A stretch of 38,717 nt of DNA from Catenulispora pinisilvae (GTDB taxonomy: Bacteria; Actinomycetota; Actinomycetes; Streptomycetales; Catenulisporaceae). Position 1 is the first letter of the stretch. Every line of letters begins with the position of its first letter. The position numbers were made by a program, and so were the translations under genes. The DNA lies in assembly GCF_015356865.1 (NCBI RefSeq), contig NZ_JAAFZA010000084.1:1-38717 (forward strand). The letters are read 5' to 3'. Positions 1-8,132 of the stretch are shown here, in pieces. The notes under the pieces are model-generated. The model was not told the origin of the DNA. It did no database searches and saw only the letters and a list, made by a program, of their open reading frames with translations.

Positions 1-239
1 ACCCCGCGGTAGTCCGCCGACTCGTCCACGCCCGCCTGCGCGCGACCCCCAACACCCCGGACACCGGCCCCCACGGTTTCCGCCACACCGCCGCGACTCA
101 CCTGATCGAGGGGGGCGCGGATCTTCGTGACGTTCAAGAGCTCCTCGGTCACGCTACGCTCGCAACAACCCAGATCTACACCCATGTGACGGCAGAGCGG
201 ATCAAGGCACGGTATGCCCAGTCCCACCCGCGGGCGTGA
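1..239 (+). CDS. Tyrosine recombinase (XerC/XerD-like), C-terminal end
   Basis: Only the last ~78 codons are in the window, read in the frame beginning at base 3 and ending TGA at 237-239. The fragment shows the catalytic core of a tyrosine recombinase: the HGFRHT box (the HxxR motif), then [16 protein letters not shown], which holds the second His and the nucleophilic Tyr. Family knowledge: such enzymes cut and rejoin DNA through a 3'-phosphotyrosine, and XerC/D resolves chromosome dimers. The position just upstream of whiG resembles the arrangement in Streptomyces-type chromosomes, which favours a resident Xer-type recombinase over an element integrase. The 5' part is missing, so this cannot be settled. 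The stop overlaps the proposed whiG start by 26 bases. Confidence 0.85.
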   Translation, partial: PAVVRRLVHARLRATPNTPDTGPHGFRHTAATHLIEGGADLRDVQELLGHATLATTQIYTHVTAERIKARYAQSHPRA

Positions 240-1797
240 GGACAGCGTCCTCGACCAGGCGCAGCAAGCAGCGGTCCCGACCGCTGACGCGGCGTCGCAG
301 GTCGCGGCTGCCCCGCGCCCCCGGGGGGCCGGCCACGTGCCGGCCGACCGCACTCCCGCGCGCGATGCCAACAATGCCGCCTCCCCGGCCGTGAGCCCTG
401 CCGCCGCCAACGCGCGCACCCGCACCGCTCACGTCGCAGGTGACGACGACGCGCCCCGGGGCATCACGGTGCCGCAGCCGAGCGATGGGAACCGCGGCGA
501 GCGCGCCGCCAGGCGAAACAGCGGGGGCGAGCCCGCGGGTGAGGGTGCTGCCGCCGACGGACAGAGCCTTGCCGCGCCCAAGAACACGCCGACGGTTGCC
601 ACGGCTAACGCCACGCGCGCCGCTGCTACTGCTTCATCCGCGGCTGTAGCCGATGCCGCGTCTGGCGGCGAGTTGCAGGCTGACGCAATCGTCGAGTCCG
701 CCGCTGCTACCGAGTCGAGCACCACTGCCGGCACGGAGGCCAGCGCTGCTGCCGCCACCGCGCCGAGTGCCACAGCCAGCACCGAGCCGAGCGCCGCTGC
801 CGCCAGCGGGCCGAGAGCTACTGCTGGCACCGAGCCGAGTGCCAGCGCCGCTAGCGAGCCGAGCGCCACAACTAGCACCGAGCCGAGCGCCGTTGCTGCC
901 ACCGAGCCGAGCGCCACAGCCAGCACCGAGCCGAGCGCCGCCGCCGAGCCGAGCGCCGCTGCCGTCAGTGAGGCGAGCGCTGGCGCGGCCACGCCCACGC
1001 CGGAACCGGCAGCTCGCCCCACCGAAAAGCCCGCGCCCGACACTGCGCTCGACATGCTCTGGGACGACTTCAAGCGCACTGGTGATCCGGCGCTGCGTGA
1101 GCGGCTGATCCTCCACTACTCGCCGCTCGTCAAGTATGTTGCCGGCCGAGTTCGGGTTGGGTTGCCTGGGGCGTTGGACTCTGCGGACTTCGTTTCGTCG
1201 GGCATTTTTGGGCTTATTGATGCGATCGAGCGCTTTGAGCCGCACCGGCATGTGAAGTTCGAGACGTATGCGATCGCGCGTATTCGGGGCGCCATCATTG
1301 ATGAGTTGCGGGCGTTGGATTGGATTCCGCGGTCGTTGCGGCAGAAGGCTCGGGAGATCGAGCAGGCTTCGGTGCGGTTGGAGCAGGAGTTCGGGCGGAC
1401 GCCCAGTGAGTCGGAGATTGCCCGTGAACTTGGGATCGGGTTGGGGGAGCTGCGGCAGATCTTCAGCAAGCTGTCGTTGGTGAACGTGGCCGCGCTTGAT
1501 GAGTTGCTGGCGTTGCCGACGCAGTCCGGGGACCGGATTCCGCTCATGGAGACGCTGGAGGACGGTGACGCGCCCGATCCTGTCGCGCTCTTTGAGGTGC
1601 AGGAGACGCGGGCTTTGTTGGCGCGGGCGGTGAACTCGCTGCCGGATCGGGACAAGACCGTCGTCACCCTCTACTACTTCGAGGAGATGACGCTTGCGCA
1701 GATCGGGGAAGTGCTCGGGGTCAGTGAGAGCCGGGTGTGCCAGATCCACACCAAGGCCGTGCTGACGTTGCGCGGGAAGCTGTCCGCGAAGGAATAG
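214..1797 (+). CDS. whiG: RNA polymerase sigma factor WhiG/FliA family with long N-terminal extension
   Basis: The last ~247 residues (from Met281, base 1054) are a full sigma-70 family protein of the WhiG/FliA type. Region 2 begins [16 protein letters not shown], followed by [17 protein letters not shown] and the [20 protein letters not shown] block. Region 3 and region 4 follow, with the HTH segment [20 protein letters not shown]. In Streptomyces WhiG switches on late aerial-hypha sporulation genes. The ~280 residues before it are Ala/Ser/Thr/Pro/Glu-rich, with a repeated TEPSA-type unit, and have no counterpart in the ~280-aa Streptomyces WhiG. The frame is open from ATG 214, which has a weak AAGG upstream and would couple translation to the recombinase gene. 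All frames are rather open here, so translation may instead start at GTG codons near 340-470 or at ATG 1054. The core is sure; the start is not. Confidence 0.85.
   Translation: MPSPTRGREDSVLDQAQQAAVPTADAASQVAAAPRPRGAGHVPADRTPARDANNAASPAVSPAAANARTRTAHVAGDDDAPRGITVPQPSDGNRGERAARRNSGGEPAGEGAAADGQSLAAPKNTPTVATANATRAAATASSAAVADAASGGELQADAIVESAAATESSTTAGTEASAAAATAPSATASTEPSAAAASGPRATAGTEPSASAASEPSATTSTEPSAVAATEPSATASTEPSAAAEPSAAAVSEASAGAATPTPEPAARPTEKPAPDTALDMLWDDFKRTGDPALRERLILHYSPLVKYVAGRVRVGLPGALDSADFVSSGIFGLIDAIERFEPHRHVKFETYAIARIRGAIIDELRALDWIPRSLRQKAREIEQASVRLEQEFGRTPSESEIARELGIGLGELRQIFSKLSLVNVAALDELLALPTQSGDRIPLMETLEDGDAPDPVALFEVQETRALLARAVNSLPDRDKTVVTLYYFEEMTLAQIGEVLGVSESRVCQIHTKAVLTLRGKLSAKE
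716..975 (+). repeat. Degenerate in-frame repeat encoding TEPSA/ASTEPSA units in whiG
   Basis: Repeated copies of a unit close to ACCGAGCCGAGCGCC occur in one reading frame, separated by Ala/Ser/Thr codons. They give a predicted disordered, acidic-alanine segment of the WhiG N-terminal extension. Most third positions are G or C in this frame, which fits coding but does not prove it. Confidence 0.7.
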
Positions 1798-1822
1798 GCG
1801 CCCGAGTAGGACCTTGTGCGGA

Positions 1823-1891
1823 CGGATCCTCAGCGTCGGCTTGTGTACAGGTGTGTGGAGGCGGCACCTTAGTTCGCATGCCGAGGATCCG
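1823..1891. promoter_or_regulatory. Perfect 9-bp inverted repeat flanking the TetR gene start
   Basis: CGGATCCTC at 1823-1831 and GAGGATCCG at 1883-1891 are exact reverse complements, 51 bases apart. They bracket the putative promoter and the ATG of the TetR-family gene. They could be paired operator sites for autoregulation, or chance. No second copy was found in the window. Confidence 0.3.
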
Positions 1892-2549
1892 TGCCGCCAC
1901 CGTCGTCGAGCACCGGGAGATGCAGCGCCGGGCCCTGCTGGAGGCTGCCCGCGAGCTGGTGGCCGAGGGCGGGGTCACCGCGCTGACTTTCCCGGCGCTG
2001 GCTCGGGCGACCGGGTTGGCGCGTTCGAGCGTGTACGAGTACTTCAAGTCGCGGGCCGATGTGATCGAGGCCCTGGTCGCGCACGAGTTCCCGGCCTGGA
2101 TCGGCGAGGTGCGGGCGGCGATGGCGGCGGAGAGCACGGCCGAACGGCAGCTTGCCGCGTATGTGCGGCGCCAGTTGGGCCTGGTCTCCGAGCCGGGGCA
2201 CCGGGCGCTGTTGGCGCTGTCCGGCCAGGAACTCGACGGCGACGCGCGCGATCGCATCCGCGCGGCCCACGGCTGGCTGCTCGACCTGGGCATCGGCGTG
2301 CTGCGTGCGCTGGGGCACCCTGAGCCGAGGCTGGCCGCGGCGCTGGTTCAGGGGATGGTCGACGCGGCGGCCAAGCGGATCAGCCTCGGGGCCGATCCGG
2401 CGGAGGTCACGGAAACGGCTGTGGCGATGGTGCTGTTCGGCGGGCTGGGTTCGGCACGCCGGCACACGCAGGCGATGAACGCGCAGGCCGGTCAGACTCG
2501 CCCGCAGCCTGGCGGGAATACGCGGCGGCGTGTGACGAGTGCGAGCTGA
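1878..2549 (+). CDS. TetR/AcrR-family transcriptional regulator
   Basis: A 223-aa protein with a typical TetR N-terminal DNA-binding domain. A helix ending in ALLEAARELVAEGGVTALTF is followed by the HTH ALARATGLARSSVYEYF. The rest is an all-helical ligand and dimer domain of the usual family size. I chose ATG 1878 because the HTH then begins about 30 residues in, as is normal; the frame is open further upstream but would overlap whiG. A GGAGG lies at about 1857, rather far from the ATG. The last ~15 residues (RPQPGGNTRRRV type) are encoded by the first unit of the tandem repeat that continues downstream, so the natural C-terminus may have been replaced or extended by repeat sequence. Its target is unknown; autoregulation is likely for the family. 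Confidence 0.85.
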   Translation: MPRIRAATVVEHREMQRRALLEAARELVAEGGVTALTFPALARATGLARSSVYEYFKSRADVIEALVAHEFPAWIGEVRAAMAAESTAERQLAAYVRRQLGLVSEPGHRALLALSGQELDGDARDRIRAAHGWLLDLGIGVLRALGHPEPRLAAALVQGMVDAAAKRISLGADPAEVTETAVAMVLFGGLGSARRHTQAMNAQAGQTRPQPGGNTRRRVTSAS

Positions 2550-2935
2550 GTGGGGCAGCAGCGGCGGCACAATGAGTTTTCGCAGCGCCGCGGCCTGGTG
2601 GGAGGGCGTGGCGGTGTGCGACGGCTGTGGGCTGAGCGGGGCACCAGCGATGTCGCAGTGAGCAGTGAGCTGCCGGAGCGCCGCGGCCTGGTGGGACGGC
2701 GTGGCGGTGTGCGACGGCTGCGAGCTGAGCGGGGCACCAGCGATGTCGCAGTGAGCAGTGAGCTGCCGGAGCGCCGCAGCCTGCTGGGACGGCGTGGCGG
2801 TGTGCGACGGCTGCGAGCTGAGCGGGGCACAGGCGGCGTCGCAGTGAGTTGTCGCAGCGCCGCAGCCTGGTGGGAACACGCGGCGGCGTGTGACGAGTGC
2901 GAGCTGAGTGGGGCGCAGGCGATGTGCCGGGCGTG
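2497..2935. repeat. Imperfect ~93-bp tandem repeat, about five units
   Basis: Units containing CAGCGCCGC.GCCTGGTGGGA start near 2581, 2674, 2767 and 2853 (spacings 93, 93, 86). A further diverged copy begins near 2497 inside the TetR gene. The first and last units share CGTGTGACGAGTGCGAGCTG, while the middle units are more alike (GTGTGCGACGGCTGCGAGCTG type). Because 93 is a multiple of three, long open frames exist on both strands, but none has a convincing start, ribosome site or domain. I treat the stretch 2550-2935 as non-coding repeat. Confidence 0.8.
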
Positions 2936-3031
2936 GTCTGCGGGAATGCCAATGTTCTAACAAGCGGACGAATAACTCGAATGCCGTATGAGTCCGTGAC
3001 AGGATCCGGCCTCGGCTCTCATCCTGACCAC

Positions 3032-3682
3032 ATGCGCCTCCGCAGAACCCTGGCGCTCGCCGCCGTTGCTACCGCACTGTTCTTAGCGCTGTCGGCCCTG
3101 GCGCACACTGGTCCGCGTCGGCTCCATGCGGTGCCTGTGGCTGGTGCGATGCGGACACAGCACCGCCTGGCTGCGGACTCCGGGTCCTCTCGGCCCGGCG
3201 AGCCCGATGGCGGGCCGGCTTGGACCTGGACTTGGCCGCTCGCTGCGCCGCCCGGGGCGCGCCACCCCGTGGTTGTCCATCCATTCCAGCCGCCTGTGAA
3301 GCGCTGGCAGGCTGGGCACCGGGGTGTGGATCTTCTTGGTGGTCCTGGGCAGGAGGTGCTGGCTGCGGGGCAGGGGGTCGTCAGTTATGCCGGCTCGCTC
3401 TTCGGTCGCCCGGTTGTGGCCATCGATCACAGTGGCCCCGGTCGTGACGCGTTGCGTACTACCTACGAGCCTGTCGATCCTGTGGTGAAGGTTGGTGATC
3501 GGGTGCGGGCGGGGCAGCTCATCGGGCACCTTGTTGACTCGCCGATCAACCACTGTGCGCCGCGTACTTGCCTTCACTGGGGTCTGGTTCGGGGGTTTGG
3601 GCATGCCGCTCGCTATCTGAATCCCTCCGCGCTTCTGGAGCGGGCGGTGGTGCGGTTGTTGCCGGTGTGGGGTGTGAGGTAG
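3032..3682 (+). CDS. Exported M23-fold (LytM-like) peptidoglycan peptidase or pseudo-peptidase
   Basis: Start ATG 3032 gives a 216-aa protein with a signal peptide: MRLRRT followed by a hydrophobic Ala/Leu stretch to about residue 25. The M23 domain covers about 90-190. It has the zinc motif H96-RGV-D100 (HRGVD), the strand QEVLAAGQGVVSYAG, then RTTYEPV at about 142-148 and CLHWGL at 180-185. M23 enzymes cleave peptide cross-links in peptidoglycan. Here the zinc ligands H96, D100 and H182 are kept. The two catalytic histidines of LytM-type enzymes fall at TTYEPV (usually YxH) and C180 (usually HxH), so both appear replaced. My recollection is that many actinobacterial proteins at this locus share this, so it may be a subfamily trait. 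An in-frame ATG at 2981 is an alternative start. Confidence 0.8.
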   Translation: MRLRRTLALAAVATALFLALSALAHTGPRRLHAVPVAGAMRTQHRLAADSGSSRPGEPDGGPAWTWTWPLAAPPGARHPVVVHPFQPPVKRWQAGHRGVDLLGGPGQEVLAAGQGVVSYAGSLFGRPVVAIDHSGPGRDALRTTYEPVDPVVKVGDRVRAGQLIGHLVDSPINHCAPRTCLHWGLVRGFGHAARYLNPSALLERAVVRLLPVWGVR

Positions 3683-3775
3683 GCGCGGCCTCGCAAGGCG
3701 CGATTCCGGCGAGTGGTATCGGACGAGCCCGCCTAGCGTCGGTAGTGGGCGGGGAGTCGTCCTGTCGCGCTAGAG

Positions 3776-4192
3776 ATGAGGCTGGGTATGGGCCTGGGCA
3801 AGAGGTTGGGGAAGTTGGACGCCAAGGTCGATGAGGTGCTGATGCACTCCGACTCGCCGGCGTTTCCGAATGCTGATCGGCTGGAGATCACGTGTCCCGG
3901 GGATGATGCGGTGTGGTCGCCGGGTGAGGAGGTCGATGTCACCTGGAACTTGCGTGGTGATGTCAGGCAGCCGCTGGATGTGGCTTTGGTGCGGCAGACG
4001 GCGGATCAGTCCGGGCCGAGTTTCGGGCAGTTGGACTTCTTCGTGGTGGCCAGTGGTGTGGATCCGGCTAAGAAGAGGGTGACGATCGAGGTGCCGGATG
4101 TGCCGCCGGGGACGGACTATGCGATCAGTGTCTCTAGTGCCGATCCGCTGACGGTCTACAGTCAGGCGCTCACGATCACCGCGCCGGCGTAG
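3776..4192 (+). CDS. Small Ig-like/Kre9-type beta-sandwich protein, function unknown
   Basis: A 138-aa protein. After ~25 residues of basic/amphipathic N-terminus (GKRLGKLDAKVDEVL) comes a beta-rich domain with EITCPGDDAVWSPGEEVDVTW near the front and PPGTDYAISVSSAD...YSQALTI at the end. This pattern resembles the Ser-Thr-rich/Kre9-KNH Ig-like module, where ITxPxxxxVWxxGxxVxVxW is typical. There is no clear signal peptide or membrane segment, so export is not shown. ATG 3788 is a possible better start because GATGAGG lies 6-7 bases before it. The gene follows the M23 gene by 93 bases on the same strand and precedes the rpsB leader. The resemblance is from memory of the family pattern. Confidence 0.6.
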   Translation: MRLGMGLGKRLGKLDAKVDEVLMHSDSPAFPNADRLEITCPGDDAVWSPGEEVDVTWNLRGDVRQPLDVALVRQTADQSGPSFGQLDFFVVASGVDPAKKRVTIEVPDVPPGTDYAISVSSADPLTVYSQALTITAPA

Positions 4193-4281
4193 TCGCCCAG
4201 GGGCCCCGCCAAGCCCGCCAGCCCCGCCAGCCCCACCGGCGTGCATAAACGCACCGTGTCCGCTCGGCTCCGGGTCGCGTG

Positions 4282-4311
4282 GGAAAACTCTTCCCCGCGG
4301 CCCGGTAGACT
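4282..4311 (+). promoter_or_regulatory. Candidate promoter of the rpsB operon
   Basis: TAGACT at 4306-4311 fits the actinobacterial -10 pattern TANNNT. The -35 region (about 4282-4289, GGAAAACT) is poor. Placement just before the structured leader of a ribosomal protein gene supports it; the exact start of transcription cannot be fixed. Confidence 0.35.
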
Positions 4312-4318
4312 CTTGCTA

Positions 4319-4529
4319 GCAGCCGGAGTCCCCTCTGGCTGACTTCGCGTGTCCGGCAGCCGTCCAACCGCAAGGCCAGACGGCCCCGAGGCGCCTCGGT
4401 CCGCCCTCCCAGCGCAAGCGTGGTGAGCGGTACAGCGTCGCGGGTCTGCTCAGCGACGGGTCCTCGACCCGCTCGGTGTGGAGCGCCGGTCACTAGGGAC
4501 AACCGAGAACCGATCAAGGAGGACACGGC
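4319..4529 (+). promoter_or_regulatory. Structured 5' leader of rpsB with competing hairpins
   Basis: The ~210-base leader holds several hairpins. CAGCC.GAG pairs with CTC.GGCTG at 4320-4341. CCGAGGCGCCTCGG (4386-4399) is a perfect palindrome. Near the gene two helices compete for the same 3' arm: GCGGGTC 4440-4446 with GACCCGC 4466-4472, or CGGGTC 4457-4462 with GACCCG 4466-4471. The second leaves the first arm free. The Shine-Dalgarno AAGGAGG follows at about 4517. Ribosomal protein S2 is known to control its own synthesis through leader RNA in other bacteria; a similar role here is inference. Confidence 0.45.
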
Positions 4530-5570
4530 ATGGCCGTCGTCACGATGCGCCAGCTCCTGGAGAGCGGCGTGCACTTCGGGCACCAGACCCGGCGGTGGAA
4601 CCCGAAGATGAAGCGCTTCATCCTTACGGAGCGCAACAGCATCTACATCATCGACCTGCAGCAGTCGCTGTCGTACATCGACCGCGCCTACGAGTTCGTG
4701 AAGCAGACTGTCGCCCACGGCGGCACGGTGATGTTCATCGGGACCAAGAAGCAGGCCCAGGAAGCGATCGCCGAGCAGGCGACCCGTGTGGGCATGCCGT
4801 ACGTGAACCACCGCTGGCTGGGCGGGATGCTGACCAACTTCAGCACCGTCTACAAGCGGATCCAGCGGCTGCGTGAGCTGGAGGAGATCGACTTCGACGA
4901 CGTCGCGGGCTCCGGTATGACCAAGAAGGAGCTGCTCGTCCAGCGTCGCGAGAAGGAGAAGCTGGAGCGCACGCTGGGCGGTATCCGGGACATGTCCCGC
5001 GTTCCGTCCGCGGTGTGGATCGTCGACACCAAGAAGGAGCACATCGCCGTCGGCGAGGCTCGCAAGCTGCGTATTCCGGTCGTGGCGATCCTGGACACCA
5101 ACTGTGACCCGGACGAGGTCGACTACAAGATCCCGGGTAACGACGACGCGATCCGCTCGGTCGCGCTGCTGACCCGCGTGGTCGCCGACGCCGTCGCCGA
5201 CGGTCTGATGTCCCGGGCCGGCAGCAAGGCCGCCGAGGGCGAGGCGGCCGGTGCCGTGGCCGTCGACGAGCCGCTGGCCGACTGGGAGCGCGACCTGCTG
5301 GCCGTGGACGACGCCAAGGCCGCTGACGCCGCGACCCCGCCCGCCGTCGACGCTGCCGCCGAGGCCCCGGCCGCCGCGCCGGCTGTCGAGACCCCGGCTG
5401 CCACGCCGGCCGTCGAGGCTGCGGCTGTCGAGACCGCCGTTGTCGAGACTCCGGCTGTCGAGACCGCCGTTGTCGAGACCGCGGTTGTCGAGGCTCCGGC
5501 TGCTGAGGCCGCTGCCGAAGCCGCTCCCGCCGCGGAGGCCGCTGCGGCCACCGAGGGCGAGCAGGCCTGA
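4530..5570 (+). CDS. rpsB: 30S ribosomal protein S2
   Basis: A 346-aa protein. Residues ~1-235 are a complete S2: the start [20 protein letters not shown], then [34 protein letters not shown] and the C-terminal core [19 protein letters not shown]2 binds the head-body junction of the small subunit late in assembly. The ATG is preceded by AAGGAGG with good spacing. After ~255 there is an Ala/Glu/Val-rich tail with repeated VVET/AVET units. Streptomyces S2 also has such a tail, but this one is longer than the ~300-310 aa usual there. It heads the translation operon and has a structured leader. A perfect hairpin lies between it and tsf. Confidence 0.98.
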   Translation: MAVVTMRQLLESGVHFGHQTRRWNPKMKRFILTERNSIYIIDLQQSLSYIDRAYEFVKQTVAHGGTVMFIGTKKQAQEAIAEQATRVGMPYVNHRWLGGMLTNFSTVYKRIQRLRELEEIDFDDVAGSGMTKKELLVQRREKEKLERTLGGIRDMSRVPSAVWIVDTKKEHIAVGEARKLRIPVVAILDTNCDPDEVDYKIPGNDDAIRSVALLTRVVADAVADGLMSRAGSKAAEGEAAGAVAVDEPLADWERDLLAVDDAKAADAATPPAVDAAAEAPAAAPAVETPAATPAVEAAAVETAVVETPAVETAVVETAVVEAPAAEAAAEAAPAAEAAAATEGEQA

Positions 5571-5600
5571 GTAGCCGGTCCGACCGGTTGATTTCCGTGG

Positions 5601-5629
5601 TGCGCCGGACGGTGACCCCGTCCGGCGCA
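5601..5629 (+). terminator. Perfect 12-bp hairpin between rpsB and tsf (attenuator-like)
   Basis: TGCGCCGGACGG (5601-5612) and CCGTCCGGCGCA (5618-5629) pair perfectly with a 5-base loop. No U-run follows, so it may be a partial terminator, processing site or 3' stabiliser. It would allow rpsB and tsf to be expressed at different levels. Confidence 0.65.
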
Positions 5630-5674
5630 TCGCAAACCGATCCTCGCCGATCCACTCCTTAAGGACGACTAACA

Positions 5675-6505
5675 ATGGCGAACTACACCGCCGCTGACGT
5701 CAAGAAGCTCCGCGAGCTGACGGCGGCCGGCATGATGGACTGCAAGAAGGCGCTGGAGGAGACCGACGGCGACCTCGACAAGGCTGTCGACTTCCTGCGG
5801 GTCAAGGGTCTGAAGGGCGTCACCAAGCGTGAGGGCCGCTCGGCCTCCAACGGCCTGGTCACCTCGGCCGTCGACGGCGTGTCCGGCACCCTGATCGAGC
5901 TCAACTGCGAGACCGACTTCGTCGCCAAGGGCGAGGCGTTCCAGACCGTCGCGGCCACCGTGCTGGCGCACGTGGTGAACGCCAAGCCGGCCGACGTCGC
6001 CGGGCTGCTGGCCGGCGACCTCGAGCCCGGCAAGACAGTGCAGAGCTACCTGGACGAGGCCAACGCCACCCTGGGCGAGAAGATCGAGCTGCGCCGTTTC
6101 GCGCAGTTCCACGACGGCTACGTCGCCTCCTACCTGCACAAGACCTCCCCGGACATCCCGGCCCAGATCGGCGTGCTCGTCGAGCTGGACAAGGAGAACG
6201 CCGAGGTCGCCAAGGACATCGCGCAGCACATCGCCGCGTTCTCCCCGTCCTACCTGACCCGCGATGAGGTCCCGGCCGACGTCGTGGAGAACGAGCGGCG
6301 CCTGGCCGAGGAGACCTCCCGCGAGGAGGGCAAGCCGGAGGCCGCGCTGCCGAAGATCATCGAGGGCCGGGTGAACGGCTTCTTCAAGGAGAACGTCGTG
6401 CTCGAGCAGGCGTTCGCCAAGGACCCGAAGAAGACGGTCAAGAAGATTCTCGACGAGGCCGGCGTTTCGCTTAAGCGTTTCGCGCGCTTCCGCGTCGGTA
6501 GCTGA
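5675..6505 (+). CDS. tsf: Translation elongation factor Ts
   Basis: A 276-aa EF-Ts. The N-terminal UBA-like module has KKLRELTAAGMMDCKKALEE with the family signature LRxxTGAGMMDCKKAL (here TAAGMMD). The second signature ELNCETDFVAKGEAF (about 73-87) starts the core that contacts EF-Tu. It exchanges GDP for GTP on EF-Tu in the cytoplasm. The start ATG follows AAGGACGA. The C-terminal half contains the coiled-coil segment NERRLAEETSREEGKPEAA and the closing domain ending SLKRFARFRVGS. The length fits actinobacterial EF-Ts (~275-280 aa). It lies between rpsB and pyrH as in most actinobacteria. Confidence 0.98.
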   Translation: MANYTAADVKKLRELTAAGMMDCKKALEETDGDLDKAVDFLRVKGLKGVTKREGRSASNGLVTSAVDGVSGTLIELNCETDFVAKGEAFQTVAATVLAHVVNAKPADVAGLLAGDLEPGKTVQSYLDEANATLGEKIELRRFAQFHDGYVASYLHKTSPDIPAQIGVLVELDKENAEVAKDIAQHIAAFSPSYLTRDEVPADVVENERRLAEETSREEGKPEAALPKIIEGRVNGFFKENVVLEQAFAKDPKKTVKKILDEAGVSLKRFARFRVGS

Positions 6506-6559
6506 CGAGATCTGAAAAACTAAAGAGCACCGTATAGCTACGTCGAAGGAGCCGCTGCT

Positions 6560-7324
6560 GTGAAGGAAACCAATAAGGAAACCGACACGGCGGCGGTTCC
6601 TTCGCGTACTGAGAAGAACCGCAGGGTTCTGCTCAAGCTCTCCGGCGAGGTGTTCGGCGGCGGGCAGATCGGGGTGGACCCCGAGGTCGTCAAGAGCATC
6701 GCCCGGGAGATCGCGGACGTCGTCGCCGAAGGCGGGGTCGAGGTCGCGGTAGTGGTCGGCGGCGGCAACTTCTTCCGCGGCGCCGAGCTGTCCCAGCACG
6801 GGATGGACCGCTCCCGCGGCGACTACATGGGGATGCTCGGCACGGTGATGAACTGCCTGGCCCTTCAGGACTTCCTGGAGAAGGTCGGCATTCCCACCCG
6901 GGTGCAGAGCGCGATCACCATGAGCCAGGTCGCCGAGCCCTACATCCCGCGGCGCGCGATCCGGCACCTGGAGAAGGGCCGCGTGGTGATCTTCGGGGCC
7001 GGCGCCGGCATGCCCTTCTTCTCCACGGACACCACCGCCGCGCAGCGCGCGCTGGAGATCCACGCCGAGAGCATCCTGATGGCCAAGCAGGGCACGGACG
7101 GCGTGTACGACTCCGACCCGAACAAGAACCCGGACGCGGTCAAGTACGACACGCTGTCCTACGACGAGTTCCTGGCCCGCAACCTGAAGATCGCGGACGC
7201 CACCTCGGTGTCCCTGTGCCGCGACAACGGCATGCCGATCGTGGTGTTCGGCCTGCAGCCGGGCAACATCGCCCGCGCGATCCGCGGCGAGAAGCTGGGG
7301 ACCGTCATCGGCCCGGCGCACTGA
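6560..7324 (+). CDS. pyrH: UMP kinase
   Basis: A 254-aa amino-acid-kinase-fold protein. It has the phosphate-binding start [12 protein letters not shown] (about 24-35), [11 protein letters not shown] (about 69-79), the [10 protein letters not shown] helix and the nucleotide site [18 protein letters not shown]. It phosphorylates UMP to UDP with ATP; bacterial PyrH is hexameric, activated by GTP and inhibited by UTP. The start is GTG 6560 behind CGAAGGAG. The first ~20 residues ([16 protein letters not shown]) form a short polar extension ahead of the core. It lies 54 bases after tsf in the same block. Confidence 0.97.
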   Translation: MKETNKETDTAAVPSRTEKNRRVLLKLSGEVFGGGQIGVDPEVVKSIAREIADVVAEGGVEVAVVVGGGNFFRGAELSQHGMDRSRGDYMGMLGTVMNCLALQDFLEKVGIPTRVQSAITMSQVAEPYIPRRAIRHLEKGRVVIFGAGAGMPFFSTDTTAAQRALEIHAESILMAKQGTDGVYDSDPNKNPDAVKYDTLSYDEFLARNLKIADATSVSLCRDNGMPIVVFGLQPGNIARAIRGEKLGTVIGPAH

Positions 7325-7429
7325 TCGGCTTGCGCATCGTGCCGGTGCGACCCGCCGCGAACGCACTAAGCTGCGCTTGAGCTTTGTCGTGGACACAGCA
7401 GAGCGCGAAGACTTCTAGGGAGCCCCCAA

Positions 7430-7987
7430 GTGATCGATGAGACCCTCCTCGAGGCAGAGGAGAAGATGGACAAGGCCGTCGAGGTCGCCAAGGAGGATCT
7501 GTCGGGGGTCCGAACCGGCCGCGCCAACCCGGCGATGTTCAGCAAGCTGACCGCTGACTACTACGGCACGCCGACGCCGCTGAGTCAGATGGCCTCGTTC
7601 CAGGTCCAGGACGCGCGCATGGTGGTCATCTCGCCGTATGACAAGACCGCGCTGGGCGCGATCGAGCGCTCGATCCGGGACAGCGACCTGGGCGTGAACC
7701 CGTCCTCGGACGGCGTGGTGATCCGGGTGGTGTTCCCGCAGCTGACCGAGGAGCGCCGCAAGGCGTACATCAAGGTCGCCAAGACCAAGGGTGAGGACGC
7801 CAAGATCTCGATCCGCAGCATCCGCCGGCACGCCAAGGAGAGCTTGGACAAGCTGTCCAAGGACGGCAACGCCGGCGAGGACGACGTGCGCCGCGCCGAG
7901 AAGCAGCTGGACGACCTGACGCAGAAGCACACCGCGCAGATCGACGAACTGCTCAAGCACAAGGAATCCGAGCTGCTGGAGGTCTGA
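7430..7987 (+). CDS. frr: Ribosome recycling factor
   Basis: A 185-aa RRF, the normal family length. Domain I forms the long three-helix bundle: [22 protein letters not shown] at the N-terminus, and [20 protein letters not shown] plus the final [16 protein letters not shown] helix at the C-terminus. Domain II lies between, with [29 protein letters not shown]. With EF-G it splits the post-termination ribosome. The start is GTG 7430 after a GGGA. It lies 105 bases after pyrH, a gap that could hold its own promoter (TAAGCT near 7368), although this is weak. Confidence 0.97.
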   Translation: MIDETLLEAEEKMDKAVEVAKEDLSGVRTGRANPAMFSKLTADYYGTPTPLSQMASFQVQDARMVVISPYDKTALGAIERSIRDSDLGVNPSSDGVVIRVVFPQLTEERRKAYIKVAKTKGEDAKISIRSIRRHAKESLDKLSKDGNAGEDDVRRAEKQLDDLTQKHTAQIDELLKHKESELLEV

Positions 7988-8038
7988 GGCCTTCGGGCCC
8001 GGCCCGCGCGGCAGGCAGGACACCGACGACGGCAGAGC

Positions 8039-8080
8039 ACGGACCGGCGGATATGATCGCTGCCGGTCCGTCACGTTTTC
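8039..8080 (+). promoter_or_regulatory. Inverted repeat with a TATGAT box in its loop, between frr and cdsA
   Basis: ACGGACCGGC (8039-8048) and GCCGGTCCGT (8062-8071) are perfect complements. The 13-base loop contains TATGAT (8052-8057), a strong -10-like hexamer. A T-rich run (GTTTTCTC) follows at about 8075-8082. Read as RNA it is a possible terminator of frr; read as DNA it could be an operator around the cdsA promoter. The -35 region (about 8029-8034, ACGGCA) is poor. Confidence 0.5.
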
Positions 8081-8132
8081 TCACCGAGTTCACGCGGGGA
8101 GGACGGCGGAGTTCACGAGGGGCGAGTAGGGG

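Noticed and set aside
1-239. Phage or integrative-element integrase next to an att site
   Set aside because: Only the C-terminal domain is seen, there is no tRNA or direct repeat near it, and whiG follows as in the resident locus.
2497-2935. CRISPR array
   Set aside because: The repeats are tandem and imperfect with no unique spacers and no cas genes.
2550-2960. 136-aa open frame over the 93-bp repeats
   Set aside because: It exists only because the repeat period is a multiple of three; frames on both strands are open and no start signal is seen.
5669-7396. 575-aa minus-strand frame antisense to tsf and pyrH
   Set aside because: It is a shadow of two certain genes.
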